Assembly (NCBI GenBank): GCA_051453625.1
Contig: JBOZIK010000001.1
Span: forward strand, 64,365,946-64,423,320
From: Welwitschia mirabilis
Taxonomy: Eukaryota; Gnetophyta; Gnetopsida; Welwitschiales
Length of the DNA stretch: 57,375 nt
Direction of reading: 5' to 3'
Shown here: one piece after another, positions 1 to 11,839 of the stretch
Position numbering within the stretch: position 1 is the stretch's first letter
Layout of the letters: the number at the start of each line of letters is the position of its first letter
Translations under genes and position numbers: made by a program
Notes under the pieces: model-generated
The model's input: the letters and a program-made list of their open reading frames with translations, nothing else
Told to the model about the DNA's origin: nothing
Database searches by the model: none

Positions 1-165
1 AAATACCAAAATAATGCAAGAATTGAGCTTAAACATAAGATTGGATTTTATTAATAGAACAAACCATTATAAAGTTTCAAAATGAAAAAGAAAGAAAGAA
101 ATGCTCATCAAGAACATATGTCTGAAAAAAATTCACTAACAAGTACAAATCTCTCTTTTTGATAA
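1..165 (-). repeat. Copia-type polypurine tract and start of 3' LTR
   Basis: Read on the minus strand, the sequence following the acidic-tailed ORF is TTGTTATCAAAAAGAGAGAT (about 149-168) and then TTTGTAC. This matches the familiar copia end signal in which a 'gtcatcaaaaaggggg' block directly precedes the 3' LTR. The tract itself is about 150-160. If correct, everything below about 149 is the 5' part of a minus-strand LTR that runs out of the window. The LTR cannot be checked because its partner is not visible. Confidence 0.45.
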
Positions 166-216
166 CAAAAACAAAAGAGAGAACAACACAACTATGATCT
201 AAAAAATAAGAAGGAT

Positions 217-1223
217 TTAATCTGATTCTTCCTCTTCTTCTTCTTCTTTTTCTTTAGATTCCTCCTTTGAATCTTCTTCATCTCCACCAGTATGAGCAAN
301 NNNNNNNNNNNNNNNNNNNNNNNNNNNNNNNNNNNNNNNNNNNNNNNNNNNNNNNNNNNNNNNNNNNNNNNNNNNNNNNNNNNNNNNNNNNNNNNNNNNN
401 NNNNNNNNNNNNNNNNNNNNNNNNNNNNNNNNNNNNNNNNNNNNNNNNNNNNNNNNNNNNNNNNNNNNNNNNNNNNNNNNNNNNNNNNNNNNNNNNNNNN
501 NNNNNNNNNNNNNNNNNNNNNNNNNNNNNNNNNNNNNNNNNNNNNNNNNNNNNNNNNNNNNNNNNNNNNNNNNNNNNNNNNNNNNNNNNNNNNNNNNNNN
601 NNNNNNNNNNNNNNNNNNNNNNNNNNNNNNNNNNNNNNNNNNNNNNNNNNNNNNNNNNNNNNNNNNNNNNNNNNNNNNNNNNNNNNNNNNNNNNNNNNNN
701 NNNNNNNNNNNNNNNNNNNNNNNNNNNNNNNNNNNNNNNNNNNNNNNNNNNNNNNNNNNNNNNNNNNNNNNNNNNNNNNNNNNNNNNNNNNNNNNNNNNN
801 NNNNNNNNNNNNNNNNNNNNNNNNNNNNNNNNNNNNNNNNNNNNNNNNNNNNNNNNNNNNNNNNNNNNNNNNNNNNNNNNNNNNNNNNNNNNNNNNNNNN
901 NNNNNNNNNNNNNNNNNNNNNNNNNNNNNNNNNNNNNNNNNNNNNNNNNNNNNNNNNNNNNNNNNNNNNNNNNNNNNNNNNNNNNNNNNNNNNNNNNNNN
1001 NNNNNNNNNNNNNNNNNNNNNNNNNCTGATTTCTCAGGAGTTGAATAACTTCCTTGAGTTCTCTAAGCTTTGAAGTGGCTACTGACCACTCTTGACACAC
1101 TGGTTTCTTCTCAAACTTCTCTGAGAACTTGTCAATATCCTCCTCTGACATCCCTTGGTAGAAAATAGCTGGATCCCTTGAAGGGGCTTCCTTCACTCTT
1201 CTTCTGGATGAGCTTTTAGCCAT
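217..1223 (-). CDS. Retrotransposon-associated ORF with acidic C-terminus, split by a gap
   Basis: The start is MAKSSSRRRVKEAP, followed by a charged region and a helix-like stretch ending LRELKEVIQLLRNQ. A 726-base N run (300-1025) hides the middle. In one frame the far side of the gap reads GGDEEDSKEESKEKEEEEE and ends ESD-stop at 217. The visible ends have no internal stop, unlike the surrounding DNA, so this is one of the better-preserved reading frames here. A short N-terminus and an acidic tail directly before a copia polypurine tract fit the extra or sole ORFs carried by some plant LTR elements. I do not recognise a family. The gap size, and hence the frame linking the ends, is unknown. 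Confidence 0.5.
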
Positions 1224-1660
1224 TTCAAAGACTTGTAAGTAAGAAAACTAAGAGAAAAACACTAGATCTGGGAGTAAAGCTCTGGATCTTAAAGAAAGAG
1301 CACTATATCTGAGAGATAGAGAGGACTAAAACACACTGAAATTGATTTAGAATCCTCTTTCTTCTATAGAATATGCAAAATAAGGTAAAATAAAGAAAAA
1401 AATTAGGTCCATCGATTATACTTCTGCACTTTAATCTATCAGGTCTGGTTGACCACTTAAACATCTAGTCAACCTATCAAGATGTAAGTTTACAATAATA
1501 AAAGTAGTCTCAGCGATTAGACTTTTAGGTCGGTTGACCAATCACATCTGATTGATTGAATCATAAACCCAATCGACCACCCTATAACCAGCCAAGTAAT
1601 GGTATACTGAACTTCAGATCACTTTCATTAAAGATAAATTAATTATAAGAACTAGAGTTT
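1224..1660 (-). repeat. LTR-like or leader sequence with TTGACC motifs
   Basis: This is the non-coding stretch upstream of the minus-strand ORF. The part nearest the ORF is CT-rich on the minus strand, like a 5' leader. At 1430-1590 the motifs GGTTGACC, TAGTCAACC and ATCGACC recur. The same motifs fill the U3 of the family A LTR at 16.07-16.35 kb, so this is probably LTR sequence. No clear PBS was found; a weak candidate (ATCCAGAGCTTT) lies near 1290. Confidence 0.35.
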
Positions 1661-4084
1661 ACATCAAATTTAATAGAATGACATTTAGTTTTATTATAAT
1701 CTTTCTTGAAATGTTGATTTACATGAATTAGTTAATCAAAAGTTTTAACATCTAATCTGTAAGCATTATCAACACGTTTTGCATTAAAAATAACAACATT
1801 TTTTTTCTCATTTTGAACTATACATTTAGATTTATTAAAGATTATTTTATACACTTTGTCACAAAGTTGACTAACACTTTGTAAATTGTGTTGTAAACCA
1901 TTCACATAAAGTAAATCATCGAAATTAGATAACATACCTCCTTTGATACTTTCTATACCTTTTATAATTTCTATTTGATTATTTTCAAAAATGACTTCTC
2001 CTCCATTTATGCTCTTTGACTTTTGAAAGCTTGATCTATCTCCTATTATATGCATTAAACAATCACTATCTAGATACCAACTGTTCAAATGAGATTCTCT
2101 ATAATTTATGTATGTCATAAAGCTTTGGAGATTATTAGGTTTAACCCACTTAGTCTTATTTAACTTAGGTGGTGTATTCTTTTTAGAAATAAATTTAAAT
2201 GATAAAGCATTCGTATGTTTAGAAGTAAACATCATATATCTAAATTTGCAAATAGTTTAGAATGACCAAATCTACCACAAAAATTGCATAAGATATTTGA
2301 CACATACTTGTTTGGTTTACCTATTTTTGTGATATTTGTGCTCCAAAACCAATACCTGATTTGTCTCTATTTTGCTTTCATATTCCAAGCATTTATTCCA
2401 GTTTAGATGAACTACTAGAAACTTATTTACAAAGAATGAAAGATCATTTACTTGGGTAATTAACCTAAAGTTGTTAACTTTGAGTACTTTGCACTTCTCT
2501 TTTACTTCCTCCTTTTCTTTTGTAATGGTCTTTAGCATTTGTTTAACTCATTGATTAGCTTAGTGAGCTTCTCACATTCTTCATACAACTCTTGACATGT
2601 TTCTTCTAACTCATATTCCTTTTTATCAATCATATCTAAATCATCTGATGTTGAAGTACTAGGTACATTCTTGAGAGATGATACTAGGGACATAAAAGAT
2701 AACCTCCTTTCTCTATCTAATTCATGATCTGAGTAGTTCTCTTCCTCTTCATCATCTTAATTATCCCAAGTTACCATGAATGAGGTATTTTTAAGCTTCC
2801 TTCTTTCTCTTCTAGTGTTGGGACATTCGTTGACCATATGTCCAAATCCTTTTCATGAGTAGCACTGGATTTTCTTTCCCTTGTCTTGTTCTTTTTTTTT
2901 CATTTTGAATTGATTCTCCTTAGATTCCTACTTGATTCTCATTCTTTTTTGCTGTAGAGANNNNNNNNNNNNNNNNNNNNNNNNNNNNNNNNNNNNNNNN
3001 NNNNNNNNNNNNNNNNNNNNNNNNNNNNNNNNNNNNNNNNNNNNNNNNNNNNNNNNNNNNNNNNNNNNNNNNNNNNNNNNNNNNNNNNNNNNNNNNNNNN
3101 NNNNNNNNNNNNNNNNNNNNNNNNNNNNNNNNNNNNNNNNNNNNNNNNNNNNNNNNNNNNNNNNNNNNNNNNNNNNNNNNNNNNNNNNNNNNNNNNNNNN
3201 NNNNNNNNNNNNNNNNNNNNNNNNNNNNNNNNNNNNNNNNNNNNNNNNNNNNNNNNNNNNNNNNNNNNNNNNNNNNNNNNNNNNNNNNNNNNNNNNNNNN
3301 NNNNNNNNNNNNNNNNNNNNNNNNNNNNNNNNNNNNNNNNNNNNNNNNNNNNNNNNNNNNNNNNNNNNNNNNNNNNNNNNNNNNNNNNNNNNNNNNNNNN
3401 NNNNNAAGCAATACCTTTGCTTCTATCTTTAGTAAATTTAAGTTCATAGATTTGAAGATTACCTTAAAGTTCTTCCAATGCCATTACATTGATATTTTTG
3501 CTTTCTTCAATGGCTATTACCTTCGCTTCAAATCTCTTGGGCAGGGATCTCAACACTTTGCTTATCACCTTATTTTCTTCCATGCATTTTCCGAGGCTTG
3601 CCATTGAGTTTAATATATTTGTAAGTCTAGCAAAAAATTCGCGCAAGATTTCTTCATCATTCATATGAATGTCTTCAAATCTAAAAATAAGCATTTGCAG
3701 TTTTGCTTGTTTAACAATGGATGTCCCTTCATGTGCAACTTCTAAAATATCCCAAGCTTCTTTTGCATGATTACAATTTATAATTCTTTTAAATTCATCT
3801 GCATATACTGCATAAAAAATAGTATTAAGAGCACATGCATCTATGATATCTTTTGTTTTATCTGTGAGAGTTCATTAGTCTTTGGGTTTGGAAACTAATA
3901 TAGTATTACTATTTGCATCTGTCTAGGTTATCATAGGCATAGTATGACCTTTGTATATGACTTCTTCTACATTGGCATCTAGAGATCTAAGAAAAATTCT
4001 CGTCCTGTCTTTCTAATAGGCATATTTTGAACCATTGAACATGGATAAATGAATAGTTAAAAATTCATCAGTCAGGTTACTCAT
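1660..4084 (-). pseudogene. Ty1/copia gag-protease remnant (minus strand)
   Basis: Translation from ATG at 4082-4084 begins MSNLTDEFLTIHLSMFNG, a typical copia gag start. A UBN2-type gag body follows at about 3860-3460, including WDILEVAHEGTS and LTNILNSM. The zinc knuckle (2823-2864) reads CYS-stop-KGFGHMVNEC: a CCHC knuckle whose second Cys is replaced by TGA. After an acidic coiled region (2760-2530), the protease/gag-pre-integrase part (2235-1732) shows WYLDSDCLMHIIGD, where the catalytic DSG is altered to DSD. Integrase, reverse transcriptase and RNase H are missing: the copia reading stops near 1660. A 445-base gap (2961-3405) interrupts gag. Stops and frameshifts make it non-functional. 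Confidence 0.85.
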
Positions 4085-4134
4085 TTTTAGGGTTATGAAG
4101 TCTAGATCTATAAAAATCTCTTGAAGACTAACCT

Positions 4135-4150
4135 AAGCTTTGATACCAAA
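4135..4150 (-). promoter_or_regulatory. Primer-binding site (initiator Met tRNA)
   Basis: The minus strand reads TTTGGTATCAAAGCTT, the standard plant copia PBS complementary to the initiator Met tRNA 3' end. It lies directly downstream (minus strand) of the LTR end TTATCA and 51 bases before the gag ATG. This fixes the element's orientation and the LTR edge at 4151. Confidence 0.85.
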
Positions 4151-4891
4151 TGATAAGATTAAGAACTCTAAAGGGGGACGTGAATAGATTCTTTTAAAAA
4201 CTTAGACTAAAAAATGCATTTAGGAAATCTAATCACTTCTTGTATATAAAAATAACGAAATCAAGAATGAACACGTGAGAAATGAAAAACTGAAAGTAAT
4301 GAATCACAAGACATTAAATCAAGAACTANNNNNNNNNNNNNNNNNNNNNNNNNNNNNNNNNNNNGAACTCCCCTACTCCACTCTCGATGATCAGCTTCTT
4401 CCAAGCTTGATCTCAAATCTCTGTTACTCCACATGTTTTACCAGGTTTACCTGTAACCCTTACAAGTAGACTTTTACAAGCTAAGTCTCAATCTTAACAT
4501 CGGACTTTTGCAAGCTAAGTCTCAACCTTTAATAATGGACTTTTACAGGCTAAGTCTCAATCTTTAAAGTTAAATAGAAGTGATGTAATGTAGCCTTGGT
4601 AGCTCTAATATCACACGTTTAGTATCAGTACAATGAATAGAGCTCTTCTCTAATAGAATACAATGATGAATTCCTTAGATCTGATTCTGAGTAAAGATTT
4701 TTTTGCTAAGAATAGATCTTTTAAATTAGATAGGAATCTATACAATGATGTGTTAATAAAAAATACCACTTGATCTTTTAGATCTATAATGAATATACCA
4801 ATTTACAAAAGTGCCAAAAGATCTCTAAGTCATCTCTTGTCTAGCTATTTATAATGGAGGGTTACTAGGGTTTACTACAAATGAATTACAT
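4151..4891 (-). repeat. Copia LTR, family A, copy 1 (5' LTR, truncated by gaps)
   Basis: This is the LTR belonging to the PBS at 4135-4150. On the plus strand it starts TGATAAGATTAAGAAC and is closely similar along its length to 15214-15960. A minus-strand TATA box (TTATAAATAG, about 4849-4858) has an exact counterpart in copy 2 near 15920. N runs at 4329-4364 and 4892-4991 interrupt it. The U3 part seen in copy 2 is not visible beyond the second gap. Confidence 0.8.
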
Positions 4892-4991
4892 NNNNNNNNN
4901 NNNNNNNNNNNNNNNNNNNNNNNNNNNNNNNNNNNNNNNNNNNNNNNNNNNNNNNNNNNNNNNNNNNNNNNNNNNNNNNNNNNNNNNNNNN

Positions 4992-5545
4992 TTAACAAAT
5001 TTTTGAGGTCAAATCCTTCCTATATGATATGGGAAGTGGGTAAACATGTAACACTAGATATCTAAATTAAGAAACATGGATATATGGGGAGAAGTAATGG
5101 AATGTTAAGTAGGAAGTTGTAGATCACACCCCACAAACAAGGAGAAGGATGATTTATGATAGGCCCCTCAACTACATATAGTTGCTTCCTTTGATACTGA
5201 GTTAGCTATGTTTGGTTAAAGATCACTAGGCATTAGAGTCTTGTAGGATAAAATAAACAATCCATTATTACATGGTCAATATCAATAAACATCATACAAC
5301 TATGGTAAGGTAGGTCCCTTGCCTTGCTGACAATGTCAAACCATACTACTTGTTATGAGTTCCTACTATGTAAAGAAAGAGTATCAATCCTTTACCTCAC
5401 ACATTTATATTAGCGAGGAACTTTCTTTCTACTCCCTAATACATGGATTTGGTTACTGATGTTGTGTATCTACACAATACACACAAGTATGGGAGTGGTA
5501 ATAATGACTTGGTTTCTCATATCTAGTTGAAGCTCATAAGAATAT
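4992..5545. other. Unassigned AT-rich sequence
   Basis: This follows the 100-N gap. I see no coding similarity, LTR pair or repeat. It may be LTR or leader DNA of the adjacent gypsy fragment, but nothing in it proves that. Confidence 0.3.
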
Positions 5546-5550
5546 TATTA

Positions 5551-6160
5551 AAGATGAAATTATGAAACTTTAAGAAGCTAATATTATTTATTCCATTGTA
5601 GATAGTAAATGGATGAGTCCTTTATAAGTTGTCCTAAAGAATAATGATAAATATATTAATTTTTCTGTTATTAATAATCATACTAAGAAATATCATTTTT
5701 TTCTTTTCATTGATTCAATTCTTGACAAACTTTCTAGTAACCATTATTATTGTTTTTAAATGGATATAGTGGTTATACTCAAATTTATATTACTATAGAA
5801 GATTAAGAATAGACTACTTTTCCTTGTTGTTTTGAACTTTTATATATCATTGCATGCCTTTTGATTTATGTAATACTATTGTAATTTTTCAAATATGTAT
5901 GAGTAGTCTTTTTATTTAATTTATTAATGAATTCTTAGAAATATTTATGAATGATTTTTTCTCTTTATGATGATTTTTGATTAAATAATGTATCATTTGA
6001 AGTTAATCTTAAATTATTGTATTCATCATGCTATTGAACATAGTTAGGAGAAAAGTTATTTTAGGATTACTAGAGGCATTGTTTATGGTTGTATTATTTC
6101 TAAAGAAGTAATGGAAGTAGAACCTACTAATATTAATATCATTTGATCTCTTTCTATTCC
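5551..6160 (+). pseudogene. Ty3/gypsy reverse transcriptase remnant (plus strand)
   Basis: The translation aligns in order with gypsy RT. EANIIYSIVDSKWMSPL matches the 'AGIIYPISDSKWVSP' block. YHFFLFIDSILDKLSSN matches 'HFPLPFIDQMLDRLA'. NGYSGYTQIYI matches 'DGYSGYNQI'. MPFDLCNTIVIFQ matches 'MPFGLCNAPATFQ'. The active-site box (5947-5958) is FMNDF, where FMDDF is expected, so a catalytic Asp is lost. A final block, RGIVYGCIISKEVMEVEPTN, matches the motif after the polymerase palm. There are at least two frameshifts. The similarity ends near 6160; no RNase H or integrase follows. Confidence 0.85.
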
Positions 6161-8690
6161 TATGTAAAGATCTTAATTTGTAACCCCAAAACTATGGTAT
6201 TACAAGATTCTTAGATAATAAGAAAAAATGAGTAGTATCCAATGATATTATTGTACATAGTTTGATAATCCAACTAAAGTCTATATAGGTTGTTTAATAT
6301 GAGTGTAGTGATTAGCCCATAAGAGGGTACTAGTCTAAAATTAAGCAAAATCTAATTATTTCATGGGTATAACATTTAAACATTTAATAACTTAAAGGAA
6401 ACTTCATTTAAGTATAATTCGTACTCAAATATTATATATATATATATATTTAAAATTATTAATCCTTATACTTGAAACTGTAACCTAGACTTCTTTACTC
6501 TTCTTTAATAACCATTTTAACTATGAGTTCATACATGTAAACAATTTATAGCTTAGAATGATTTCATTAGTATAATCTATAGCATAGTATATATTTAATG
6601 TAAAATAAGTATGGTTAATTAAACATAAACTTAAGATCTACATACTTATCAGAACTTTTGATAACCAACTATGTGAATTCTTATGTCCCATGTAAATGAT
6701 TTTAATATAATCCTTTTAAGATGAAGCATTTATCCTTTAATGTTAATTATAGTTTTCCATGTTTTATGTTCATAAAAAAAGATCACATATGAATGATATT
6801 AGTTTAAGATGGATTATAAGATCATTTACTAATTGAGGCATAGTGAGTGTGGTAAAAGACTAATTCAAACATGCTAGTAGTTAATGAAAATTGGGATAAT
6901 TTAGAATGGAGGAACTAAGATTTTATTTTTGTTTTGATCTATTGAGCTAATAGGGGTTTTTCAAGAGATCACCAATCTAACACTTCATATAGTTTGCCAA
7001 TTAGTGGTTAAGAATAAAGAAATAAGAAGTGGATGCTTTACTAAAATCCATACATAAAGAGGAAATGCTCATGTTTAGTAAAAGATAATTGAGTGTGAAA
7101 AGAAAAAGATCATGTGAGTTATGTGTAAAACATAAGAAAGGAAGAGTCCACATCAAGTATATCAATACATTAGTTTTATTACTTGATCAATGCTCTAAGA
7201 TATAAGAAGACACATAGGTAATCAATTGGAAAGTAACTCTAGTAGATAAGGCAAAAGCCATTGACTAAAGACAAAAGGCATTAAGGTAGTTATTCATTAA
7301 TGGAATCTACAAGGGAAGATAATTCATTAGCATGTTATGCAAGAGGAAGAGTATCACATAGAAATCACAACACACAAGATAAGGAAATAATCTAGAAAAG
7401 GGAGGGCATTGTATTGACAATGCCATAGAGAAATACATAAAATAAAAATATAAGAAGAGGAGGTAACCATTTAGGTTAATCAAAATTTCATCAAAAAGAC
7501 CATTAAAAAGGAAATAAAGATAGACAGGAGATGTTAAATGCATAGATAATCTAATAATGGACAACTGACGCATTTTGAAAATTCAAACGGAGGATGATAT
7601 AATGTATTAGTGATCATGATTTATGCAAGCACCAATCATTTGAAAGCTTGAGATTTATCATTAAAATGAAGAAGCATTAGATTTTCTAAGGAGGTAGGTA
7701 AATGTAATGACATATCGTAGGTAACTCATGAAGCATTAAAACAAAAAGGAAAAGGAAGTGAAGAAGGAAGCAGACAGTGATTTAAATATAAAAGGCTCTA
7801 TGAAGAAAATTAGGGCTCTCTCTATTACTGTACTCTAGTATTCATCAATTTCCTTTGACGATTAAATCAAGCTAAATCTACAATGTTTTTAATGTTGATA
7901 GAGAGAAGCAAATGCTACTATGAAATCAGACTATTATAGCACTGTGAAAGCTTAGTTATTATGATTGAAAAAAAGGTTGTTAAGTGTTGGATAAAAGAGA
8001 TAGAAATGTTTATTTGTAGGAAGGTCAATAGTTAATGGTATATTGAATAACATGGAAGCATTACATTCATGTTTCTTATTATATATCAATGATTATGGGA
8101 CTACTAGTAAGATAAAATACAAAGGGTCATGAGATCAAGTCTTAGTAATAGTATTTTATTGTTTTTCACTACATAAAATGTGTCCTCAAGACTCCTTAAG
8201 TCATATTCTACTATTATATTAAATCTTAGTAATATGGAATAATAGAGTTCTCCTATCATTCTATGACTAAATAAATAATAAGCCTAAATACATGACATTA
8301 TATTAATCATTTAACTAATCATGCTAACACTTAACTTAAAATTATAATATAGAAGATAATTAGTATATTTGCTATTCTTTCATACAAATAAATTTTTTAA
8401 GTAAAATATTATAGTCAAATTCCATTATTCATGAGGTAGATTCATGATAAAAAAATTAAAATTCTTAATAAATGAAAGATAAATAATTGCAAAAATATTC
8501 ATTACATGTATTTAAATAAATTTGAGTGTAATAACTATGTTTATATAAATATAAAATTTTATTAGGACATCTAAATTTATTTAAATAAAATAATGCATCT
8601 AAAAAACAAGCATAAAAATAGCACTCAATCCATCTTACATTAGCTAGGTTATTTTGAAGTCTTCTTTTGCAATAGGTCCTATACATGCAA
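6160..8690. other. Decayed non-coding DNA with an LTR-like promoter patch
   Basis: No gene is supported. The stretch includes a (TA)n tract at 6432-6449. At about 7780-7850 a plus-strand TATA-like box (AATATAAAAGGCTC) is followed by a GC-richer 'ggctctctctattactgtac' segment. That looks like the U3/R junction of an LTR, and an LTR here might terminate the gypsy fragment at 5.55-6.16 kb. I could not find its partner. The short ORFs in the stretch have no recognisable content. Confidence 0.35.
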
Positions 8691-9970
8691 GCATGACATG
8701 AAAACTATAACCTTCATAGTTCCCAGTATGATCCATGGCAAGGTTTAGGTGAGGGATTTTCAAGCACAAGATAAGATTCTTAAGAAAAATCAAAATGTAA
8801 CTAAGACCTCATATAATATGTAGAAATTTTAGTGAACACATATCTAGAGGGGATAATCTACTCCTTTACTCTCTAAATGTAATTTACTATAATTCAAGTC
8901 AATACATCTAGAAGGGACAATTTACTGCCTTTACTCTCTAGAGGTAACTTATTGTAATCCAAACCAATGCATACATAGGGGATAATTTACTTCCTTTAAT
9001 TTCTAGAGGTAATTTATAATAATCTAGTATATTTTAATACAAGTCAATGAATGGTTACAAAGCTTAAATTAATATGAGTAAGTGTTGTAATGAAGGGATC
9101 CTAAGAAAATCATGCTGCATGGTGTACATAATATGAATAGAAAATTCAAACTTCAAACAATTTATAAGATACTAATAAAATCTTTTAAGAAATGTAGGCA
9201 TTACAAGGAAAAAAGAAAATTGAAGAAATAAAGATCATACATAAATGAATTAAGCCAAGGACCATACAATAAAATAGGCTAAGCCAAAAACCATACTCAA
9301 ATTTAAAATGAAGACTCTATAACTCATGAAGATTCTAAGGCTCTAAGGTTTTACTAGCTTGAAGTTGAAGTTATTAAGATTTGATAGCCAAGGCTGTCTC
9401 AAGATATGAAATGAGAGGAAAAGAAGTTCCTATTTATAGAAAAGTATAAATGATGTAAAAGGACATGAAAACATGAAGAGACACCATCATAAACGAGGGT
9501 GGTAAAGGTGGTGGAAATGGTAAAAGTGGTAAGGATTCCATTATCTTACTAAGCCACTGGGTGCATAATATTTCATCATAATAAATAATAATGCATTTAC
9601 TAAAAAAAGGATTAAATTAAGCAATCTCATAAATATATTTTTATGTTAAATAAAGGAAAGTGGAACAATTACACAAGGACAATAATATTAATGCAACCAC
9701 TAATTTAGTTACTTAACATAGCCACTAGCATAGCCACTAATTTAACTACTAAAAATTATAATTAAATCTTCAGAAATTTACAATAAGAATAATATGATGG
9801 CTGTTACAAAATAAAAGGACTTAAAATAAAAATTTTAGAATAAATTTTCCATAATATAATTACATCTCAATGATAAGAATAATAAGTATAATGACTACAT
9901 TAGCTTGTGGACCCTATGACAATAAAATTTATTTTAGTTAATCTTTTAAGCTAAGTATTTAATCCTTAAA
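8690..9970 (-). repeat. Probable 3' LTR of the chromovirus-like gypsy element
   Basis: This lies just downstream (minus strand) of the pol end near 10020. A minus-strand TATA box (CTATAAATAGGAAC, about 9428-9440) precedes a GC-richer segment. A run of about 70-bp tandem repeats (8830-9040) lies where R/U5 would be. No second copy is in the window, so both edges are approximate. Confidence 0.5.
8830..9045. repeat. Tandem repeat, unit about 70 bp, three copies
   Basis: The phrase 'tctagaggggataat..ctttactctctaaatgtaatttactataat.caagtcaatacat' recurs three times, each diverged by roughly 10-20 percent by eye. It lies inside the presumed gypsy LTR. Confidence 0.75.
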
Positions 9971-10019
9971 AGTTTGAACATGACATTTATCTACCTCTTA
10001 AGAGGCTTATAAGAGCTTA

Positions 10020-11830
10020 TTAGTAGTTTAGATCCCCATTGTAGGATGTCATTTTTTGTTTTCCATGTTGCCTCATCTTCTTTCTAACCTAATCATTAAA
10101 CCTTATAGGACTTAAGTTTTTTTTCTCAAAGTTTTATTTCCTTTGATCTGATATCTTTATTAGTTGAGCTCCTATGGGATAATCAAGAAGAATGGTTATA
10201 TCCTAAACTAGAATAATTGTAGTTCCATTGGAAATACATTTTATTAACAATAATATATGAAAAAGATTATGCAACATGGACAATTGTGATGATAGAGCTA
10301 ATTTGTAAGTCATGGGTCCAAGTATTCTATTGATTTAATATGATTTTATAAATCTTAGGGCTAGTTTAACTTTCATATCCAATCTAAAAACTCCTTTAAA
10401 TGGAGAAGACTTAAGAAATTCATGATCCTTCTTGAAGTTCTACATTTCTTCTATGTTGATTTGCATATTTTGTCTATCTATCTTTAATTATTTAAAGTCT
10501 TTTTTCTGATTTATCTAATCTTCTCTTCAAATTATTGAGTACATGAAACTTATAATATTATCTTATCTACTACATCAAATTAGGATATTGGAGTTCTACA
10601 TATTATTCCATACAAGGCTCCAAATGGTGCACATCTAATTAACTCTTAATAACTATTATTATAAGTAAATTTTATAAGAGACAAATGATATGTCCAAGAT
10701 CCTTCAAAATCTAATATAATAAATCTTAAGAAATTTTTTAATATTTGATTTTTTCTTTTAGTTTACCCATCAGTTTGAGGATGAAAAGCTATAATTAAAT
10801 TTAGTTTCATGCCTAACTCCTTATGATAAGATATCTAAAATCTAGATGTAAATTTGCTATTTTGGTCTAAAATTATTACCCTAGGAACTAGTTTAACAAC
10901 ATTTTTAACATACTCTATTGTAATTCATTCAATTGTATCAGTTATTCTCACCAAATAAAAATATGTGCTATTATTCAAAAGTTCTACTATGATCAAAATA
11001 GAATCATATCCTTTCTTGATTCTAGCAAAACGTGTGATAAAATCCATGTCTACCATATTCCATTTCCACCTAGAACATTATGAGGATATAGGAGTCCTAT
11101 AGGGTGTTTATGTTATGCCTTAACGAATTGATAAGTCATACATCTAGCTATGTATCCTACTATTTCTAACTTCATTCCTGACCACCAATAGTACTAGTTG
11201 ATATTCTTGTACATCATATTAAATCCTAGATGGATAGCATATTTTGTTGCATGAAAATCTTTAAAGATTATGTATTTGATTCTTTCCACATAAGGTATGA
11301 TAATATTTTCTAAATAGTATAACAGTTGGTCTTTTAAGATTGTAAATACTTTCATTTTAGCATCTCTAAATCTTTTCCATAGGGGAAAATTTTGTTGTTC
11401 CTTATAATCATTTGTTGTAAATTACTATTTACTCTTAAATTATAGATTACATGCTCCTTTAACTCAAAGCATCTACAACTAAATTTACTTATTTTGCATG
11501 ATAGTTCATCATTAGGCCATAATCCTATAGATATTCCATCCATCTTCTTTGCCTAAGATTTAGATTAGATTGTGTATGAATATGCTTTAGGCTCTTACAA
11601 TCTATCTAAACTTCTATCTATTCATCATAAAGATAGTGCCTTCAAATTTTTAATGCATATACAACAGTTAATAGATTTAATTCATGAATACAGTAATTTT
11701 TCTTATGACTCTTTAATTATCTAGATGCATAAGCTATCTATTAGAAAAACCTAGTTTTAATGATTTCACTTGTCAAACATTTTATATCTTTGTATAGATA
11801 GATTATTATAGGTAAATTAGAACTTGAAAG
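10020..11830 (-). pseudogene. Ty3/gypsy chromovirus-like RNase H, integrase and chromodomain-tail remnant
   Basis: The minus strand gives, in order: the RNase H end (about 11790-11480), with ELNLLTVVYALKI, NLNLRQRRWMEYL and VVDALS; an integrase zinc-binding block (11270-11130), with YYWWSGMKLEIVGYIARC in which the last Cys of HHCC is Tyr; and the integrase core to about 10560, with LDQNSKFTSRF, IAFHPQTDG and FTYNNSY. The catalytic Glu of the 'TER' box reads TKR, a Glu-to-Lys change. The tail (10250-10020) resembles the chromovirus end: LGPMTYKLALSSQLSMLHN, then EKTLRKKNLSPIR-like and 'eeaTWe'-like stretches. Reverse transcriptase, protease and gag are absent: similarity stops near 11830, where copia LTR sequence starts. 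Many stops and frameshifts. Confidence 0.85.
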
Positions 11831-11839
11831 ATACTAGAT

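Noticed and set aside
7307-7573. 88-codon minus-strand frame, hydrophobic
   Set aside because: Phe/Leu/Tyr-rich composition is what AT-rich DNA gives by chance; no start context, family motif or neighbour support.
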